64,000 nucleotides of DNA from Chrysophaeum taylorii (GCA_029834535.1 JAQMWT010000010.1:62001-126000); one strand, 5' to 3'. Shown: positions 1 to 10,928, counted from the first letter of the stretch. Notes: generated from the letters alone by a model not told the origin. A program made the numbers and translations.

Positions 1-2105
1 TCGGGCGACGACGGCCCCAAGAACGGCAAGCGTGGCCTGACGAAGGTTAACGACTGTGACAGATCGCCGCATACGCTGTCGCAGCTCAGAGTATTCAAGC
101 ACCACGTTTCGCTGCTTTCATGCTATCCGACGAAAGCCGAATTTAGTATGTGCGTTAGGGAAGATCCTGAGTTGCAGCAGAAGATTGTCGACACGGGGGA
201 CAAGCACCGCGTGCATAACATGATCAATACCACGACGGCGTTGTCGTTCAAGTGTACAGTATAGGGCTGCGGCTTCTTTAAGCGCGCTGCTCGTCGTGAT
301 GGGCGTATAGACTTCGTCGTCACGCATGATGAACCCCACACCTGCACGGGAGTTTTTATACCGACGAAGACCCAGCCCAAGTCGAACTACCGCACAGAGC
401 ACATCGTAGAGGCCGTGACGACCATCATCAAGGGCTCTATGGAGAGTAAGTCAGGCGGCACTACACGGAAAAGGCGTCGGATAGATGTCCACAACAACGT
501 CATCAAAGAAAGGCTCAATGAGATGACGAACCATGAGCATACACTCTCATCCGTCGAGAACATCAAGCTCAAGTGCATCCTAGCGCTCTTGGGAGACGAG
601 GAGAAGAACGCGGTATCAGCGGTGTCTTGCGCAGGTCTTGTTTGTGGCTGTTGTCCTGCAAGGAGATGCATGTGTGTGATCAAACTTGTAATTTTCTGAC
701 CAAACTTTGTGACCAAACTTGTGACTTTATGAGCAAACTTTTGACTTGGTGACCACACTTGTGACTTTCTGATCAGACTTATGTCCGTGTGATCAAACTT
801 TGTGATTAAACTTGTAGCTGTCTGATCAAACTCTTGGTTTCGTGACCACATTTGAAAATCGTTGCTTTGTGTGTTAGTATACTTTGCCACATCTATATTC
901 ACGTGTGTGCATCAAGGTCACACTTGTCATTCTCTTAGGCGGAGTTGCACGCTTGCCCAGCGCGCGTTGCGAGCGCACGGCCATGCGGTTAAGTTTTATG
1001 GCGCGAAACAAGAAAATCCCCTGAAAGTATTCATGAAGAGGGTCAAGTCTGAGCACAAGTCGGAACAAGAGTTCAGGCATGGCTCCGACAGGAGCCAGTA
1101 CAAGAGCTTAGACCTCAACGACTACGAGATCTCTGAAGCACTGCAGTCACCTGCCTTGGCTGATAGGAAGCTCTTCTTAGGTTATGTCGTCGTGTCGAAA
1201 CCCGCCATACGCATGATGAATGCGGACCTCCTGCGCCGGCAGGCGTTTATTGACGGCGCTGACTGCCTCGACAACCAGGTGGTGATTTCTGTGACCGGCC
1301 GTGATGCCAACAACCACCTCGTGATGATATCCACTTCGCGGTGGAACATGACCGAGTCTGCGGAATCGATCGGCAAGGTCCTTAAACTGACCGTCGAGAG
1401 CATCCCGCAGATAAACTCTCAGGGATTCGTCATAGTACAGGACTTCCAAAAGGGGGGCCTCATAGCGCACGCCACCGTGAGTGACCTCGCTAGCACCATT
1501 TGATTCCTCGTCTAATTCCGATTCCTGCGCAGCATACGCCCGAGGCCGACGCCTTCTCGTGCAGTAAGTCTTTGATGAGCTGTTTAGTCACGTACTACTC
1601 TTCGTGAATACGTCCTATTCACAGTGAACCACGCAGCGAGAACATCGCAAAGATCGCGGAATCCGGGGACGCCGCTATCTTTCGTCGCTTTCTTGAGGCG
1701 CCTACGAAGGCGGCCAGCGACGCTTTGCATGCCGAGCTTTCTCCCAAGGCCCAGCGTTGGGTGAGTCATAATCTCCTCGTGGCATTGAGCTTTCTGGCAC
1801 TACAGGTTGCCAGTCGGCGCGAATATGCGCGAAAACATCTCAACGAACAGGAAGCAGACACCGTCACAGTGTTAGACGGGCCCAGGGCACTCTTTGGCAC
1901 GAGTACGAACAACCCGGCGGAGGCTTTCAACAAGACGCAGATCAACGCTAGGTTATGCAACGGACCCAAGTCCCTCCGGACCTTGTTCGCTGAGCAGGCA
2001 ACGACCTACGCGGATACGAGCGCAGCGGCCATCCGGTGCTCAAAAACCGGCGAGAGGCTCACGTGCGTCTTCCTCGTGTTCGGATGCAAATTGTTGCGTC
2101 ATTAG
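1..2105 (+). mobile_element. Mutator-like (MULE) transposase remnant
   Basis: Three blocks of a MULE transposase lie in order. Block 1 (1-699) has a WRKY-GCM1-type zinc finger with Cys codons at 253 and 268 and H-T-C at 337-345, spacing C-x4-C-x22-H-x-C; an in-frame TAG at 262 lies inside the finger. Block 2 (about 940-1503) is the catalytic core: the first Asp is at 1252 (F-I-D-G), then V-T-G-R-D-A-N, and the second Asp at 1441 (V-Q-D-F-Q-K-G). Block 3 (1725-2105) has F-G-T-S-T-N-N-P-A-E-A-F-N, equivalent to the S-N-x-A-E-S-x-N stretch after the MULE core. Blocks 1 and 2 share a frame, block 3 does not; no clear catalytic Glu is seen between 1503 and 1725. The gap 700-940 ends in a pyrimidine-rich CTCTTAG and could be an intron. 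The left end is cut off by the window and no terminal inverted repeats were found. It is probably inactive. Confidence 0.7.
700..860 (+). repeat. CAAACTT motif array 1
   Basis: About nine degenerate copies of TGA(C/T)CAAACTT(GTGAC), all in the same orientation, spaced 13-25 bp, fill the gap between the zinc-finger and core blocks of the transposase. The same word recurs at 2212-2245 and densely at 4080-4300. Confidence 0.65.
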
Positions 2106-2322
2106 TTTCGTCTTGTCCTCGATCAAAATTGCGTGTTTTCGGCCAAGAACCTCAAGGGTCTCAACCATCTCAAATACGTACGGGCCTACGGGCCTTTGTC
2201 TTTCTTTTCAGATCAAACTTCCATTATTATGTTCAAACTTGTCGGTTTGTTCTATGTGATATCTAAGCGTGAACCGTGGGCCCAACTACAAGAATGATGC
2301 CCAAGTGAAGGTTGAAAAAAGC

Positions 2323-3159
2323 ATGACCCGGATAACGAAAGTTCAGCCTTACGGCGGCGGCGCTGGGGCCAATAAGGGGGCGTTCTTGGTATATGTCAAA
2401 GGTGACAACAACCGGCAACTTACGTCCATCGTTGTTATCGGGCAGAAGGGATACGTAAATTTTGAAGATTCGGAGCAAGTCGACGAAGCCGAATGCAAAG
2501 AAGCTAATGAGGAGTTTGAACTTTGGCTGCCATCCGCGATCGGGCCCCGACGGACAGGCAGGCCAAAGAACGACCAACGCCAAGAATCCTCGCTGCAGAA
2601 GAATACGGGGTCGGGGTCAAAGAAGGACCGGAAGCGAGCACGAAAAGAAATGGCCAAGACGTTCGCCGGGTTGGACCCAGAAGGAACATTTGCCCGGGTC
2701 GCCAGTAGAAATCAGACGAAAGGATGCCGCAAAGCAACCAAGTCACCCGCGCCTACCGAGTCTCCCGAGCCTCCCGCGCTTCCCGCGCCTACCGAGCCCC
2801 CGAGCAAGCGGCAGAAAGAGTCGTCTACAAGCTCGTTTCCTCCCTGGTGGCCAACAGACAAAGAAGCGTGGGACCGTGCGCGCGCCGAGCTCACCACTAC
2901 CCTCAATATGCTTGCGGCGCGCGGAAGGAGTGTCAAATCAGTCCGGGTGATGGCTTCGGATGTGCCATATCCCGCTGCGCAGCCTAAACACTACGCTCCT
3001 GGAACAGTCACCTACTGCAGAAATAAGTTCACCGTCACGTACGACAACGGGGACGATACGGAGCGGTATGATGCGAACGACGAAGACAAGGGAATCCTTG
3101 CCGAGCTGAGTATGGGCAACTTCTTACCTTTCGAGAGCGACTCGGTGCGATATGTGTAG
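2323..3159 (+). CDS. hypothetical protein with Tudor-like C-terminal patch
   Basis: The open frame runs from 2269 (GTG) and its first ATG is at 2323, giving about 278 residues. The middle is basic and proline-rich, with P-A-P-T-E-S-P-E-P-P type runs and K/R clusters that could be nuclear localisation signals. Near the C-terminus, G-T-V-T-Y-C-R-N-K-F-T-V-T-Y-D-N-G-D resembles a Tudor/agenet-type beta-barrel, a fold that binds methylated residues or DNA. It lies downstream of the MULE transposase on the same strand, so it may be an accessory ORF of that element or a captured host exon. A pyrimidine tract and TTTTCAG at about 2205-2213 could be a splice acceptor. No family was recognised with confidence. 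Confidence 0.4.
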   Translation: MTRITKVQPYGGGAGANKGAFLVYVKGDNNRQLTSIVVIGQKGYVNFEDSEQVDEAECKEANEEFELWLPSAIGPRRTGRPKNDQRQESSLQKNTGSGSKKDRKRARKEMAKTFAGLDPEGTFARVASRNQTKGCRKATKSPAPTESPEPPALPAPTEPPSKRQKESSTSSFPPWWPTDKEAWDRARAELTTTLNMLAARGRSVKSVRVMASDVPYPAAQPKHYAPGTVTYCRNKFTVTYDNGDDTERYDANDEDKGILAELSMGNFLPFESDSVRYV

Positions 3160-3220
3160 CCGAGTTCAAATGATGTGTTTTTATGGGAGTGTCCAACAAT
3201 GTTTGTAGCAGCGAGCTCGT

Positions 3221-3961
3221 GTGACCCACGGTCCTATCGGGCGTGTACACCCAACGCACTCGACACGGAAACAACAGGCTTCGCGCAGGAGTCCAATCAA
3301 TCAGGACGGCCTACACGTGCTCCACCGGCCGGAAAGCCTCGCTCCAAGAAAAGGACCCAATGCGCCATGTTCTCCGCTCGTTCAACAAGGCTCACAGGTG
3401 ACTTGTTTATTTCGAAGCTCCCGCGTCGATTCAATTCCATGGTTCATTAACGCCCGGCGGGCCCATGGTTCATTAACGCCCGGGGGGCACTTTGACATAG
3501 CCGTGTGGTTGCCTCAACAAGACCGTCAACGACAACCTCCACAACACTATCAAGAGCCACCCTCCTTAGAACGTGTGATGCGCGCTCTCGACCCTGAATC
3601 GATTCGAAAAGACGCTCTCCCTCTCGGATTTTGGGATCCAGGATGGGGTGATCCGTCTCACGCTGACCATTTACCTTTGTCTTTCGGCATCCGCCTCTTG
3701 CCGAAGAATGGCGGACGACCACGGCAACAGCACCATGGTGAGTCGCGGTATGGGATGCTCCTACGATGGAAGGTGCGGGAATGGGCCCAGCTTAACCGCG
3801 TCAAGCCGTGGGAAACTGCTGGCGAGGCCGCGCGTCGCTGCCCTCAATATGCGAAGCTCCTTGCGTATCGCCGCGCCGTACTAGGATCTCATTCTAAGGC
3901 GGTCATGGGGGGTTGCCCATGCCCATGCCGTGCGTGTAACGCCACGGTAGATTCTGCGTAG
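3221..3961 (+). CDS. unrecognised open frame, doubtful gene
   Basis: This 246-codon open frame opens at GTG, and the first ATG lies well inside it. The translation has no recognised domain; the second half (R-Y-G-M-L-L-R-W-K-V-R-E-W onwards) looks more protein-like than the first, and the end has a cysteine-rich C-P-C-P-C-R-A-C. The frame crosses a 26-bp direct duplication. It may be the end of the Mutator-like element or chance. Confidence 0.2.
   Translation: MTHGPIGRVHPTHSTRKQQASRRSPINQDGLHVLHRPESLAPRKGPNAPCSPLVQQGSQVTCLFRSSRVDSIPWFINARRAHGSLTPGGHFDIAVWLPQQDRQRQPPQHYQEPPSLERVMRALDPESIRKDALPLGFWDPGWGDPSHADHLPLSFGIRLLPKNGGRPRQQHHGESRYGMLLRWKVREWAQLNRVKPWETAGEAARRCPQYAKLLAYRRAVLGSHSKAVMGGCPCPCRACNATVDSA
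3438..3489 (+). repeat. 26-bp direct duplication
   Basis: Two adjacent 26-bp units beginning CATGGTTCATTAACGCCCGG differ at only one or two bases, which points to recent slippage or duplication. Confidence 0.8.
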
Positions 3962-4038
3962 CTGCACCAGCTAGCTCTCGTTTTTAAAGCATTTTCGCAC
4001 CAAAAGCGCTCACGCGCCCCCTTAAAAAGCCTGTTTGA

Positions 4039-4300
4039 TTTTAAAGCCAAAGTTTGGTCAATACTGTGGAAGTTTGAGGCGTAGTGATCAAACTTGTTGA
4101 CCAAACTTACAAGGTTATTAATCAAACTTCAGGGGTTGATTGATCAAACTTAATGCAACTTCGGAGTGACCAAACTTAACTGATCAAACTTATATTGAAA
4201 GTGACCAAACTTGTGTATTTTCCCTTAAACAAAAATCAAATCGAGCAAACTTGAAAGAAGTTGACCAAACTTGTTGACCAAACTTGACCGACCCCTTAAT
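4039..4300 (+). repeat. CAAACTT motif array 2
   Basis: Around a dozen copies of TGA(C/T)CAAACTT lie in one orientation, with one inverted AAGTTTGGTC at the left edge (about 4048). From 4310 to 4420 the word changes to GACCAAATGACATTT, present about four times. Host genes in the window lack either word, so the arrays probably belong to the Mutator-like element, perhaps as subterminal protein-binding repeats. Confidence 0.6.
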
Positions 4301-5599
4301 AAAATGTCATTTGCTCAGGCAATGACCAAATGACATTTTTTTGAGTACCAGATGACACCACAGAAAATCAAAAAAGGGTCGTGACCAAATATGATACTTT
4401 TTCGTGACCAAATGACATTTCCCCCTTATCAATTATGGTTGGCAACTCCCAGGCTCAGAGAGCCAGAATGGATGAGCGCTTAAAGGAAGAGAAACACGAA
4501 AGGAGAGAAGGCCAAGAACGACCGCAGAGAACGGCGATGGAGAAAGCGAAAAGGCAAAGCAGACAGGTGAAGAGGCAGGGAGTGGCGGAAACGCAGAGAG
4601 GAGCGTGGTGAGAACAGCAAAGAACGAATAGCAAGGAGAGAGCGTGAACTTGTGGTCAAGGAGTGAGAGAGGTTGGGACTTGGTTCAGAGGCAGGGTCGC
4701 ACAATATCGGTTCGTTACTGTAGAAGAGGTGGGTCGTTTCAGAAATCGCAATATTAACCAGCGCCGAGCCTTTCTTTTCATTCGGCGGCATTTATTCAAC
4801 TCCAAAACTTTGGCGAATGCCTACAAAACGCCCCGGCCTTTGTAATAATATCATGCGGTATTGAGACTCCACGCAAAGCACCATCATAAAGATTTTGTAC
4901 CACTAGATGCTCAGGCGACAAGCAAAGTGACTTCAAAGCCTACTGACTTGTAGCCGCCAGTTGCCATGGCGCTATTGCGAAGCAGCCACCTGACGAACAC
5001 GATCATCTACTGAGCGCAATTAAGAAAAATACATTCAGGAACAAAAATATTTATGTGGATAATCGCAAAAAATATCATGCGCCCCGTCCATCAAAAGTAT
5101 CGGCATTTCACAATTCTGGTACACGCGCACATGCTGTGAAGCCGTGCTTCAAGTTATACGATGGCATCGCACGACACATCCTATATGTCACACGCCGTTT
5201 AAATAGTCCTCCTACAAAATCAATTTCAAACCTGGTGATGGGCTGCCATATCTTCGAGATTGTTTGTGATCAATAATCCAAGAGGTATAAGCCACACCTG
5301 TCAATCAGACGCCCGCCACAAACCATTATGGCACACCTCCAGTGTGAAACCCCACACCCACAAGTAAGTAAGTGAGACACTGCGTCCGCCGAAGGCTCAG
5401 GTATATCACGATTTCACTTCATTTGTCTCACGAGTATGCGGTGGTGCATGGCAAAAGGTAGTAATATTTGCGGCGGGGCTTTCTCAAGAAGTCTTAGGAA
5501 TTACTACTCCCTGGAACTTACTATGTGCGATTCACGATGTCGGGCCCGATGGCGTTGGGAGAAACAGCCTCCGATCATTTGATAATAATACCAAACAAG
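4301..5599. other. gene-free stretch
   Basis: No coding region is supported. 4480-4680 is purine-rich (GAGAA/GAAAGG runs); 4800-5600 is AT-richer than the host genes and has only short chance frames. Confidence 0.6.
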
Positions 5600-5960
5600 T
5601 GCAGGCCAGTAAGTTCACCTAGTCCCAATCTCTAACCCCAGTAAGTTCACCTGGTCCCAGTAAGTTTCTTGAAAATTTTTTGAATAAGCTCACCTGGTCA
5701 GCAAGTTCACCTAGTCCAAATCTCCAACCCCAGTAAGTTCGGCGTAAACCCACTCGTGCTCACACCACTCCTTCCAGCTCGTCGCTCTCGCCTCCGCCAA
5801 TCTAAGCTGCCTTGATCCGCACACGCCGCTAACCTTTGAGTCTACTTTAAAACCCCCAGTAAGTTCATCTGGTCCCAGTAAGTTCACCTGGTCACTTTAT
5901 TCACCTAATCCCAATCTCTAACCCCAGTAAACTCACCTGGTCCCAGTAAGTTCACCTACA
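5600..5960. repeat. degenerate AGTAAGTTCACCTGGTC repeat
   Basis: About nine units built on CCAGTAAGTTCACCTGGTCC, some followed by CAATCTCTAACCCC, lie at irregular spacing and are interrupted by unique DNA at 5745-5860. The word is nearly self-complementary at its ends (CCAG...CTGG). It lies immediately 3' of the Helitron helicase fragment on the minus strand, and a single related word (ACCAGGTGAACTTATTAG) occurs at about 24702, 3' of the second helicase fragment. Confidence 0.7.
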
Positions 5961-5970
5961 GTGCGCGTGT

Positions 5971-6590
5971 AGACGCCGGGAGGGGGCTTATCGGTATTGC
6001 GCAGCACGTGTGGGGTAGGGTGGAGTCGTCGACCCAGATGATTATATCCTCGGGGTTGCCGATCGACAGGGAGCCACGTAGAGCTGGACGTGGCAGAAGA
6101 CGGGTTTGGGCAAGAGGACGCCGACCTCGCGGGGCGTCTGGCCCTGGCTCTTGTGGCCCTGGCTCTTGTTGATCGTTTGGCGTCGGCGGGCCTTAAGGGA
6201 TACAGGTTGGAGGAGCCTCGGTGACACGACACGATCGATCATGTATCTGGTAACGTTGCAGTGGCCGTGCGACGGGTCGAGGTTGCGAAGACCTTAAGCT
6301 CGCGCTCAAAGTCAGCATGCCGTTGGTTGTCAGGGAGTCGAAAACTCGACTGTAAAGAGCGAGGCGTCGTCTTCCGACCCAACCTAGTCTGCCTAAAAGA
6401 ACACCGACGCCTCGTCTCCGGGAAAAAAAGGCCGCGGTCATGCGCGCGTTGTCAGCATCGACAACATCGTTTCGACGGGGCGTGAGAATGGCGCGCTGAA
6501 AGAGCCGCCGCGGGTCGTGGAAATAGTCTGCGAGGTCGCCGTAGACGGCTTGGAGGATCAATGCCTGGCTCGCGGGCCTACCTGATCCTT
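5971..6590 (-). mobile_element. Helitron/PIF1-type helicase, C-terminal fragment
   Basis: Read from 6590 leftwards: Y-G-D-L-A-D-Y-F-H-D-P-R-R-L-F-Q-R-A-I-L-T-P-R (6561-6470), matching the R-A-I-L-x-P-x-N region of Helitron/PIF1 helicases, then in another frame T-I-N-K-S-Q-G, V-G-V-L-L-P-K-P-V-F-C-H and Q-L-Y-V-A (about 6180-6050), matching the closing motif of that family. A 12-bp duplication repeats the K-S-Q-G element. Frames change between the two blocks, so the gene is dead. Only the C-terminal part of the helicase is present; no Rep domain is seen. Confidence 0.75.
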
Positions 6591-6607
6591 ACGCTAAATC
6601 GGGTAGG

Positions 6608-6640
6608 ACAGACAAACAGACAAACAGACAGACAGACAAA
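6608..6640 (+). repeat. (CAGA)n / (CAAA)n microsatellite
   Basis: Simple run of CAGA and CAAA tetramers; a shorter related run is at 6700-6715. Confidence 0.9.
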
Positions 6641-6849
6641 CCCACCCACATCCTTCATGCTCCCCACACACACCCCCCTCTTAGCAGTCGACATTTAAAG
6701 ACAAACAGACAAACATCTGTCGATTAGTAGTAAGGAAGAGCCCCCAAATTTAAAACCACGACTCCTTTTTAACAGAGAGTTGGGTCGGCCGACCGTGGTG
6801 ATCATCCATCAGTATCATCAAGACGTAGGAGGCACCAGTGGAATATCTC

Positions 6850-7165
6850 TGCAGAGAAATCTGTTAACTCCTACCCTTATTCCGTCCGTTGAGAACGCGA
6901 TCTCTTCCTTACCCTTCTCCTTCCTTTCTACACAGTCAAATAGTCCTCTGATCTGTGCTCACGCTTGTCATCATGGTCTAGCGCGCCCCGCAGGTACGTA
7001 GTAATTACATGTTACCCTGATGTGTTGCTATGTATCGTCTGTCGTGTGAAGAGGCTAGGGGGACCACTGCCTGGGTTCCCTGAAACCTACCAGATTGCCA
7101 GACTCACGCGGTGAGACGGGATGGTCTCTCAGTGATCTAACCACTGCCTAGCGGAATACTCTGCA
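6850..7165 (+). repeat. 5' LTR of the Copia element
   Basis: Begins TGCAGAGAAATCTG and ends GGAATACTCTGCA; the terminal 7 bases form an inverted repeat. Its partner is at 18995-19316. Target duplication ATCTC lies immediately left. Confidence 0.92.
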
Positions 7166-7180
7166 GGTTATGGGCCCAGC
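7166..7180 (+). other. primer binding site, half-tRNA type
   Basis: Directly after the LTR the sequence GGTTATGGGCCCAGC is the exact complement of the anticodon arm of eukaryotic initiator tRNA-Met (GCTGGGCCCATAACC). Priming from an internally cut initiator tRNA, not from its 3' CCA end, is known from Drosophila copia and yeast Ty5. Confidence 0.75.
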
Positions 7181-7916
7181 GGGGTCCTGAGAGATCATGT
7201 GTTACATGCACGTTTACCATTGGGTTTTGGATCGTTACCGCGCCGATCTAGCCTCGCCATGCAACACAATTGTTTGTATACGCTACAACATGGGTGGTTT
7301 ATAGCTACATCGCACACGTTAAGACTGCGTACCCCCTGTGTGCTTGTTTATAGTATCGTATTGTCGTGAAAGTGTCAGTGTGCATGTAGTCTGTACAAGT
7401 CCGGTGTTGCTTGCACGCGCGCTTGGAATATATTGGGTATGTCCTCTTTTTGGATGCTCCACGATAGTACACAACATGCCGCTCTCCGAGCAGCCCCTTA
7501 CCAACTGCCTGTTCAGTGCATGCCCCTTTAACACTGGCAGGAACCACAGTTTTGCACAGTTGCCACATAGGCGCTTCCATTGCTTTACCTGATGAGTGTA
7601 CATAGACACCGCTAGACAGACCCCCTTAGAATGTCTAACTGTGTCAACTGTTCTATGACTGAACTATAGGTTCACGTCACCGTCTTCATGGCGGAACGAG
7701 CAGCAAGAGCCGCACCCAAGGCAGTCACTGGTGCGGATATTTAGAAATTAGAAGCCCCTGTTGTTGGGTATCTCGATGGTGGGAACCGATTTCAAATCCA
7801 AAGCCGCAAGGTCTCACTTCAAGTGAGACATATTAGGCAATTACTGCGTTTCCACCACGCAGGAGCCCTCTTCGAGTACGACTCGTACGAGGCTTATACG
7901 AGGTCCTGCCCTGACT

Positions 7917-9836
7917 ATGAAGTCAAGCGCAATAGGATTCTCGACCGGGTATTCCGGGCCTGGCAACAGAGTGGAGGAATTCCACCTCCCAGATGTTGAA
8001 GATTTGCCTCCTGAATATCAGAGCTGGCACTTCACATCTGAGGCGCTCCCTAACTTACTTGACCGTGAAGTAGCACAGTTGGCCACTGTTTGCTATAATA
8101 ATGAGGTCAAAGCCCTTCGCCCAGAAATAAATAACTTGTTCTTAGACGCTGAACGGGAGCTCAATCGCGAGCATCCTCGTGAACTTGCCTTTGATGCAAG
8201 AATTAACGCTCCAGTGTCCACCTTTGCCCTTTCACATGCAAACCTACCAATCTACCTATGCCACCTTTTTGTATACCTTTTCCAATCACGAAAGTGTGGG
8301 TAAACCCGCTCTTGCGGCCTGGCCAGCCATTACCGAGGTATACAACCGGCACTATCATCCTAATAAAACCCGAGCTATCATGCTCATTGCCTTTAACCTC
8401 TACGAAACAGTCTCTAGTAATGACGTTTCATATTTAAAACAGCAATTCAATACTGTTGTGTACAACCCCAACTGGTATGTACATGTCTTCATCGAATGCG
8501 TGCAGTCCTTCAGACATCTTTCTTTCCAACTTACTCAGGAAGAAACAGATCTACAGTTTGATCAATCCACGCTCTGCAGTAAAATTTATGAAGAAGCTCA
8601 CCGCCATTTTGCCGATGACAGCAACAATCGTTACGATAGAGGGTGGGTCGACTGGTGCCTCGTCTATGAAACACGCACCTCCACTAGAGCGCAACCTGAA
8701 GCCAACAGACACTGTCACCCTTCTGACTCCTCTGCTATTCTTGAGTACGCACTGGACCTCTACCACTCAGTGTCCATTACCACAAGCGATAAAAGACGCC
8801 TAAAACCGCCAGTCTCTTGGATCCCTTACGTGGAAGGATTGTCCGCACATCAAGAGCCCAAATTACTGCTAACTCAACTGCTGGACTCCACAGACACTGA
8901 ACTGGCGTACACAGCACATGTACTTGCGTCACTTACCAATTCAGCCAATGGACAACCGTCGAAACCCGCATTTACTGCCCGACGCCAACGTAACTCAAAA
9001 GACGCTAGTCGGCCCTTCTCGCCCAACGATCTTAGCTACTACCGATCCGGTGACTCCTATGTCACCAGAGCCCGCAGTCCTGGTCAATCTAACGACCGCC
9101 CTGTGTGTGCTCGCACCTTTGACAGACCTTCTCGATCTGATATGAAATTATTAGTCGCACCAAGCATACTATGCATGCACTCAAATATCAATTCCGGGAG
9201 CTCTCCAAGTACGTCAATCAAACTACCACTACCTCTCAGCTGCAAGATAAGATTACAAAGCTATTTGAAACGTTGTTGCAATCTGCAGATATTATCGCTA
9301 CTACATCTAACCCAGACGATAATACAGACTTGCTCCGCTTAAATGATCAACTTTCATATGCCGAAGGTATCGTTCGGAATGTTGACATACACCGGCTTTC
9401 GACCGAAACGTCGTTAAACTATGGGGGAGACCAACCTACCATGTCTGCACCCAACACCTCTACTCCACCTAACTCAAGTGGCACCAGCTCTTCACCAGCC
9501 ACTGCTGCTGCCGCGGAATCAGTCAATTTTACTGCTGACGCCATAGCAAAATTGTCACCTGAGCGACTTACGGAGCTCTCGTCACATGTCACTGCAGCAA
9601 TGTGCCGAAGGAGTTCCGATCAAGCAGCGGCCAATACTACATTGTCGAGCAACCCACAAGATCTCTCACCCTTCGATCTTAACAACGGTCTCGGCAAGGA
9701 CAACGGGGAACCTACCGCGCTCGTCGTTCCTATTACCTTTTCACAAGTCGTGGTCACCTCAAAACTGCTCACTCAAACTAATTTGTTCGCAGCCAGCATT
9801 CCTTCTACCAGTGTACCCTGCGAAAACGCTAACTAA
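7917..9836 (+). pseudogene. Copia element: gag-like region
   Basis: The first long coding region after the primer site, spread over overlapping frames (7917-8303, 8179-9342, 9171-9836). By position it is the capsid region. No CCHC zinc knuckle was recognised. Its end is low in complexity (Ser/Thr/Pro/Ala-rich) and includes a T-E-T-S-L-N-Y peptide at 9401-9422 that recurs at other domain boundaries. Part of the fossil element. Confidence 0.5.
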
Positions 9837-10188
9837 CTAACTTCAGACCTCTCCCGAGCATGGGAGCCAGGCCGGACCGACAGGAGCCAGTCCGGAATCA
9901 CGGGCCTGTAGACGAGGGGCGCCGAAAGGTGGGTCGGCGGAGAGTGATCATCAAGCTTGTCGCCATGCGACGAGGAGACCGCGATGTGACTGACAACCAA
10001 CTCGTCGATAACCTTCCGTCTGCGCCCCCCGGCCATACCCCGTCCCACTGCGAACGTTCCGGCTGCCAACCGGCCCGCCCGAGAGGCGAATAGGTGCCAA
10101 CCTACGCCGGGAGGGCGGATGCCCTCGCAAGGCTCAGGGTTCATGAGGCACCGTCCTCCATCGCAACCATGCGGTCGGCGATCAGGGT
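9830..10188. repeat. SINE-like dispersed element, copy 1 (nested in Copia)
   Basis: About 359 bp, roughly 90% identical by eye to 22727-23087. One edge is a CTAA/TTAG-type tail (CTAACTAACTAAC at the left, i.e. TTAG-rich at the minus-strand end). The flanks GAAAACGCT and GAAAACACT may be an imperfect target duplication. It lies between the gag-like and protease-like parts of the Copia element, so it arrived after that element. Class is uncertain: no clear tRNA-type A and B boxes were found. Confidence 0.75.
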
Positions 10189-10264
10189 AAGGGTAAAAGC
10201 CTGAAAACACTTTTCTCACCAATACCGGAGAGACCATAATCTTCCCCTACATTTTCAATTTCTA

Positions 10265-10465
10265 TACTTGGACAGTTGTGCTTCCATCTCGCTGATAACC
10301 ACATTCGATTTTGCTTTACCGAATCACATTATTCCCGTAGACGCTAAATGTGCCCCAGTTGTCCAAACTGCCACTGGACAACAGCAGGTATCGCATATCA
10401 TGGTTACGAAAATATATAGTGTCCCCTTTGCCTGCTCAACAAGGCATTGGCTACGTCAAGCTTGA
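10265..10465 (+). pseudogene. Copia element: protease-like region
   Basis: A short block with an aspartic-protease-type D-S-x-A-S-I-S-L-I stretch at about 10268, followed by V-Q-T-A-T-G-Q-Q, as in the Copia protease. It lies directly right of the SINE-like insertion. Confidence 0.5.
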
Positions 10466-10928
10466 CTATGCCCTATACCTCAAACCAGCGCAGGGTCGAC
10501 ACTTGTTCATCCTAAGTGCCCCTGAGTGGAACAAGGCTCAGCTAACTGTCACTCTCAATGACAGTGAACAGCCAAATATGTCGCACCTCACTAGCTTACT
10601 TGATAAAGATGTGCATGTGCCCATTCACTACGTCGACCACGACCTCCCTGCAATACCGTGTCTACCCTACACACTTGCACGCGATACGAACCTTGAACTA
10701 CGTTCACTATCCTTCCCGCTGAAGAGGTAGAACGAAAACCGTGACCTTTGCCACTATTACAATTACCTGGTCACCAAGCTCGAAACTCGACCGTGGCTGC
10801 ATACTCTACTTCTCAACCTTCGGAAGCAGAATGAATATGTAAGAAACAACACTCCACCTCTCACCTGACTACGCACCCGTCCAGCATTCCTATCAACTAC
10901 CAACAATGGCTCTCGTAAACCAACTGTC

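Noticed and set aside
9833-10237. host protein exon on the minus strand
   Set aside because: The stretch is part of a dispersed element with a second copy flanked by a target duplication; the open frame alone does not prove a gene, although coding potential remains an open question.
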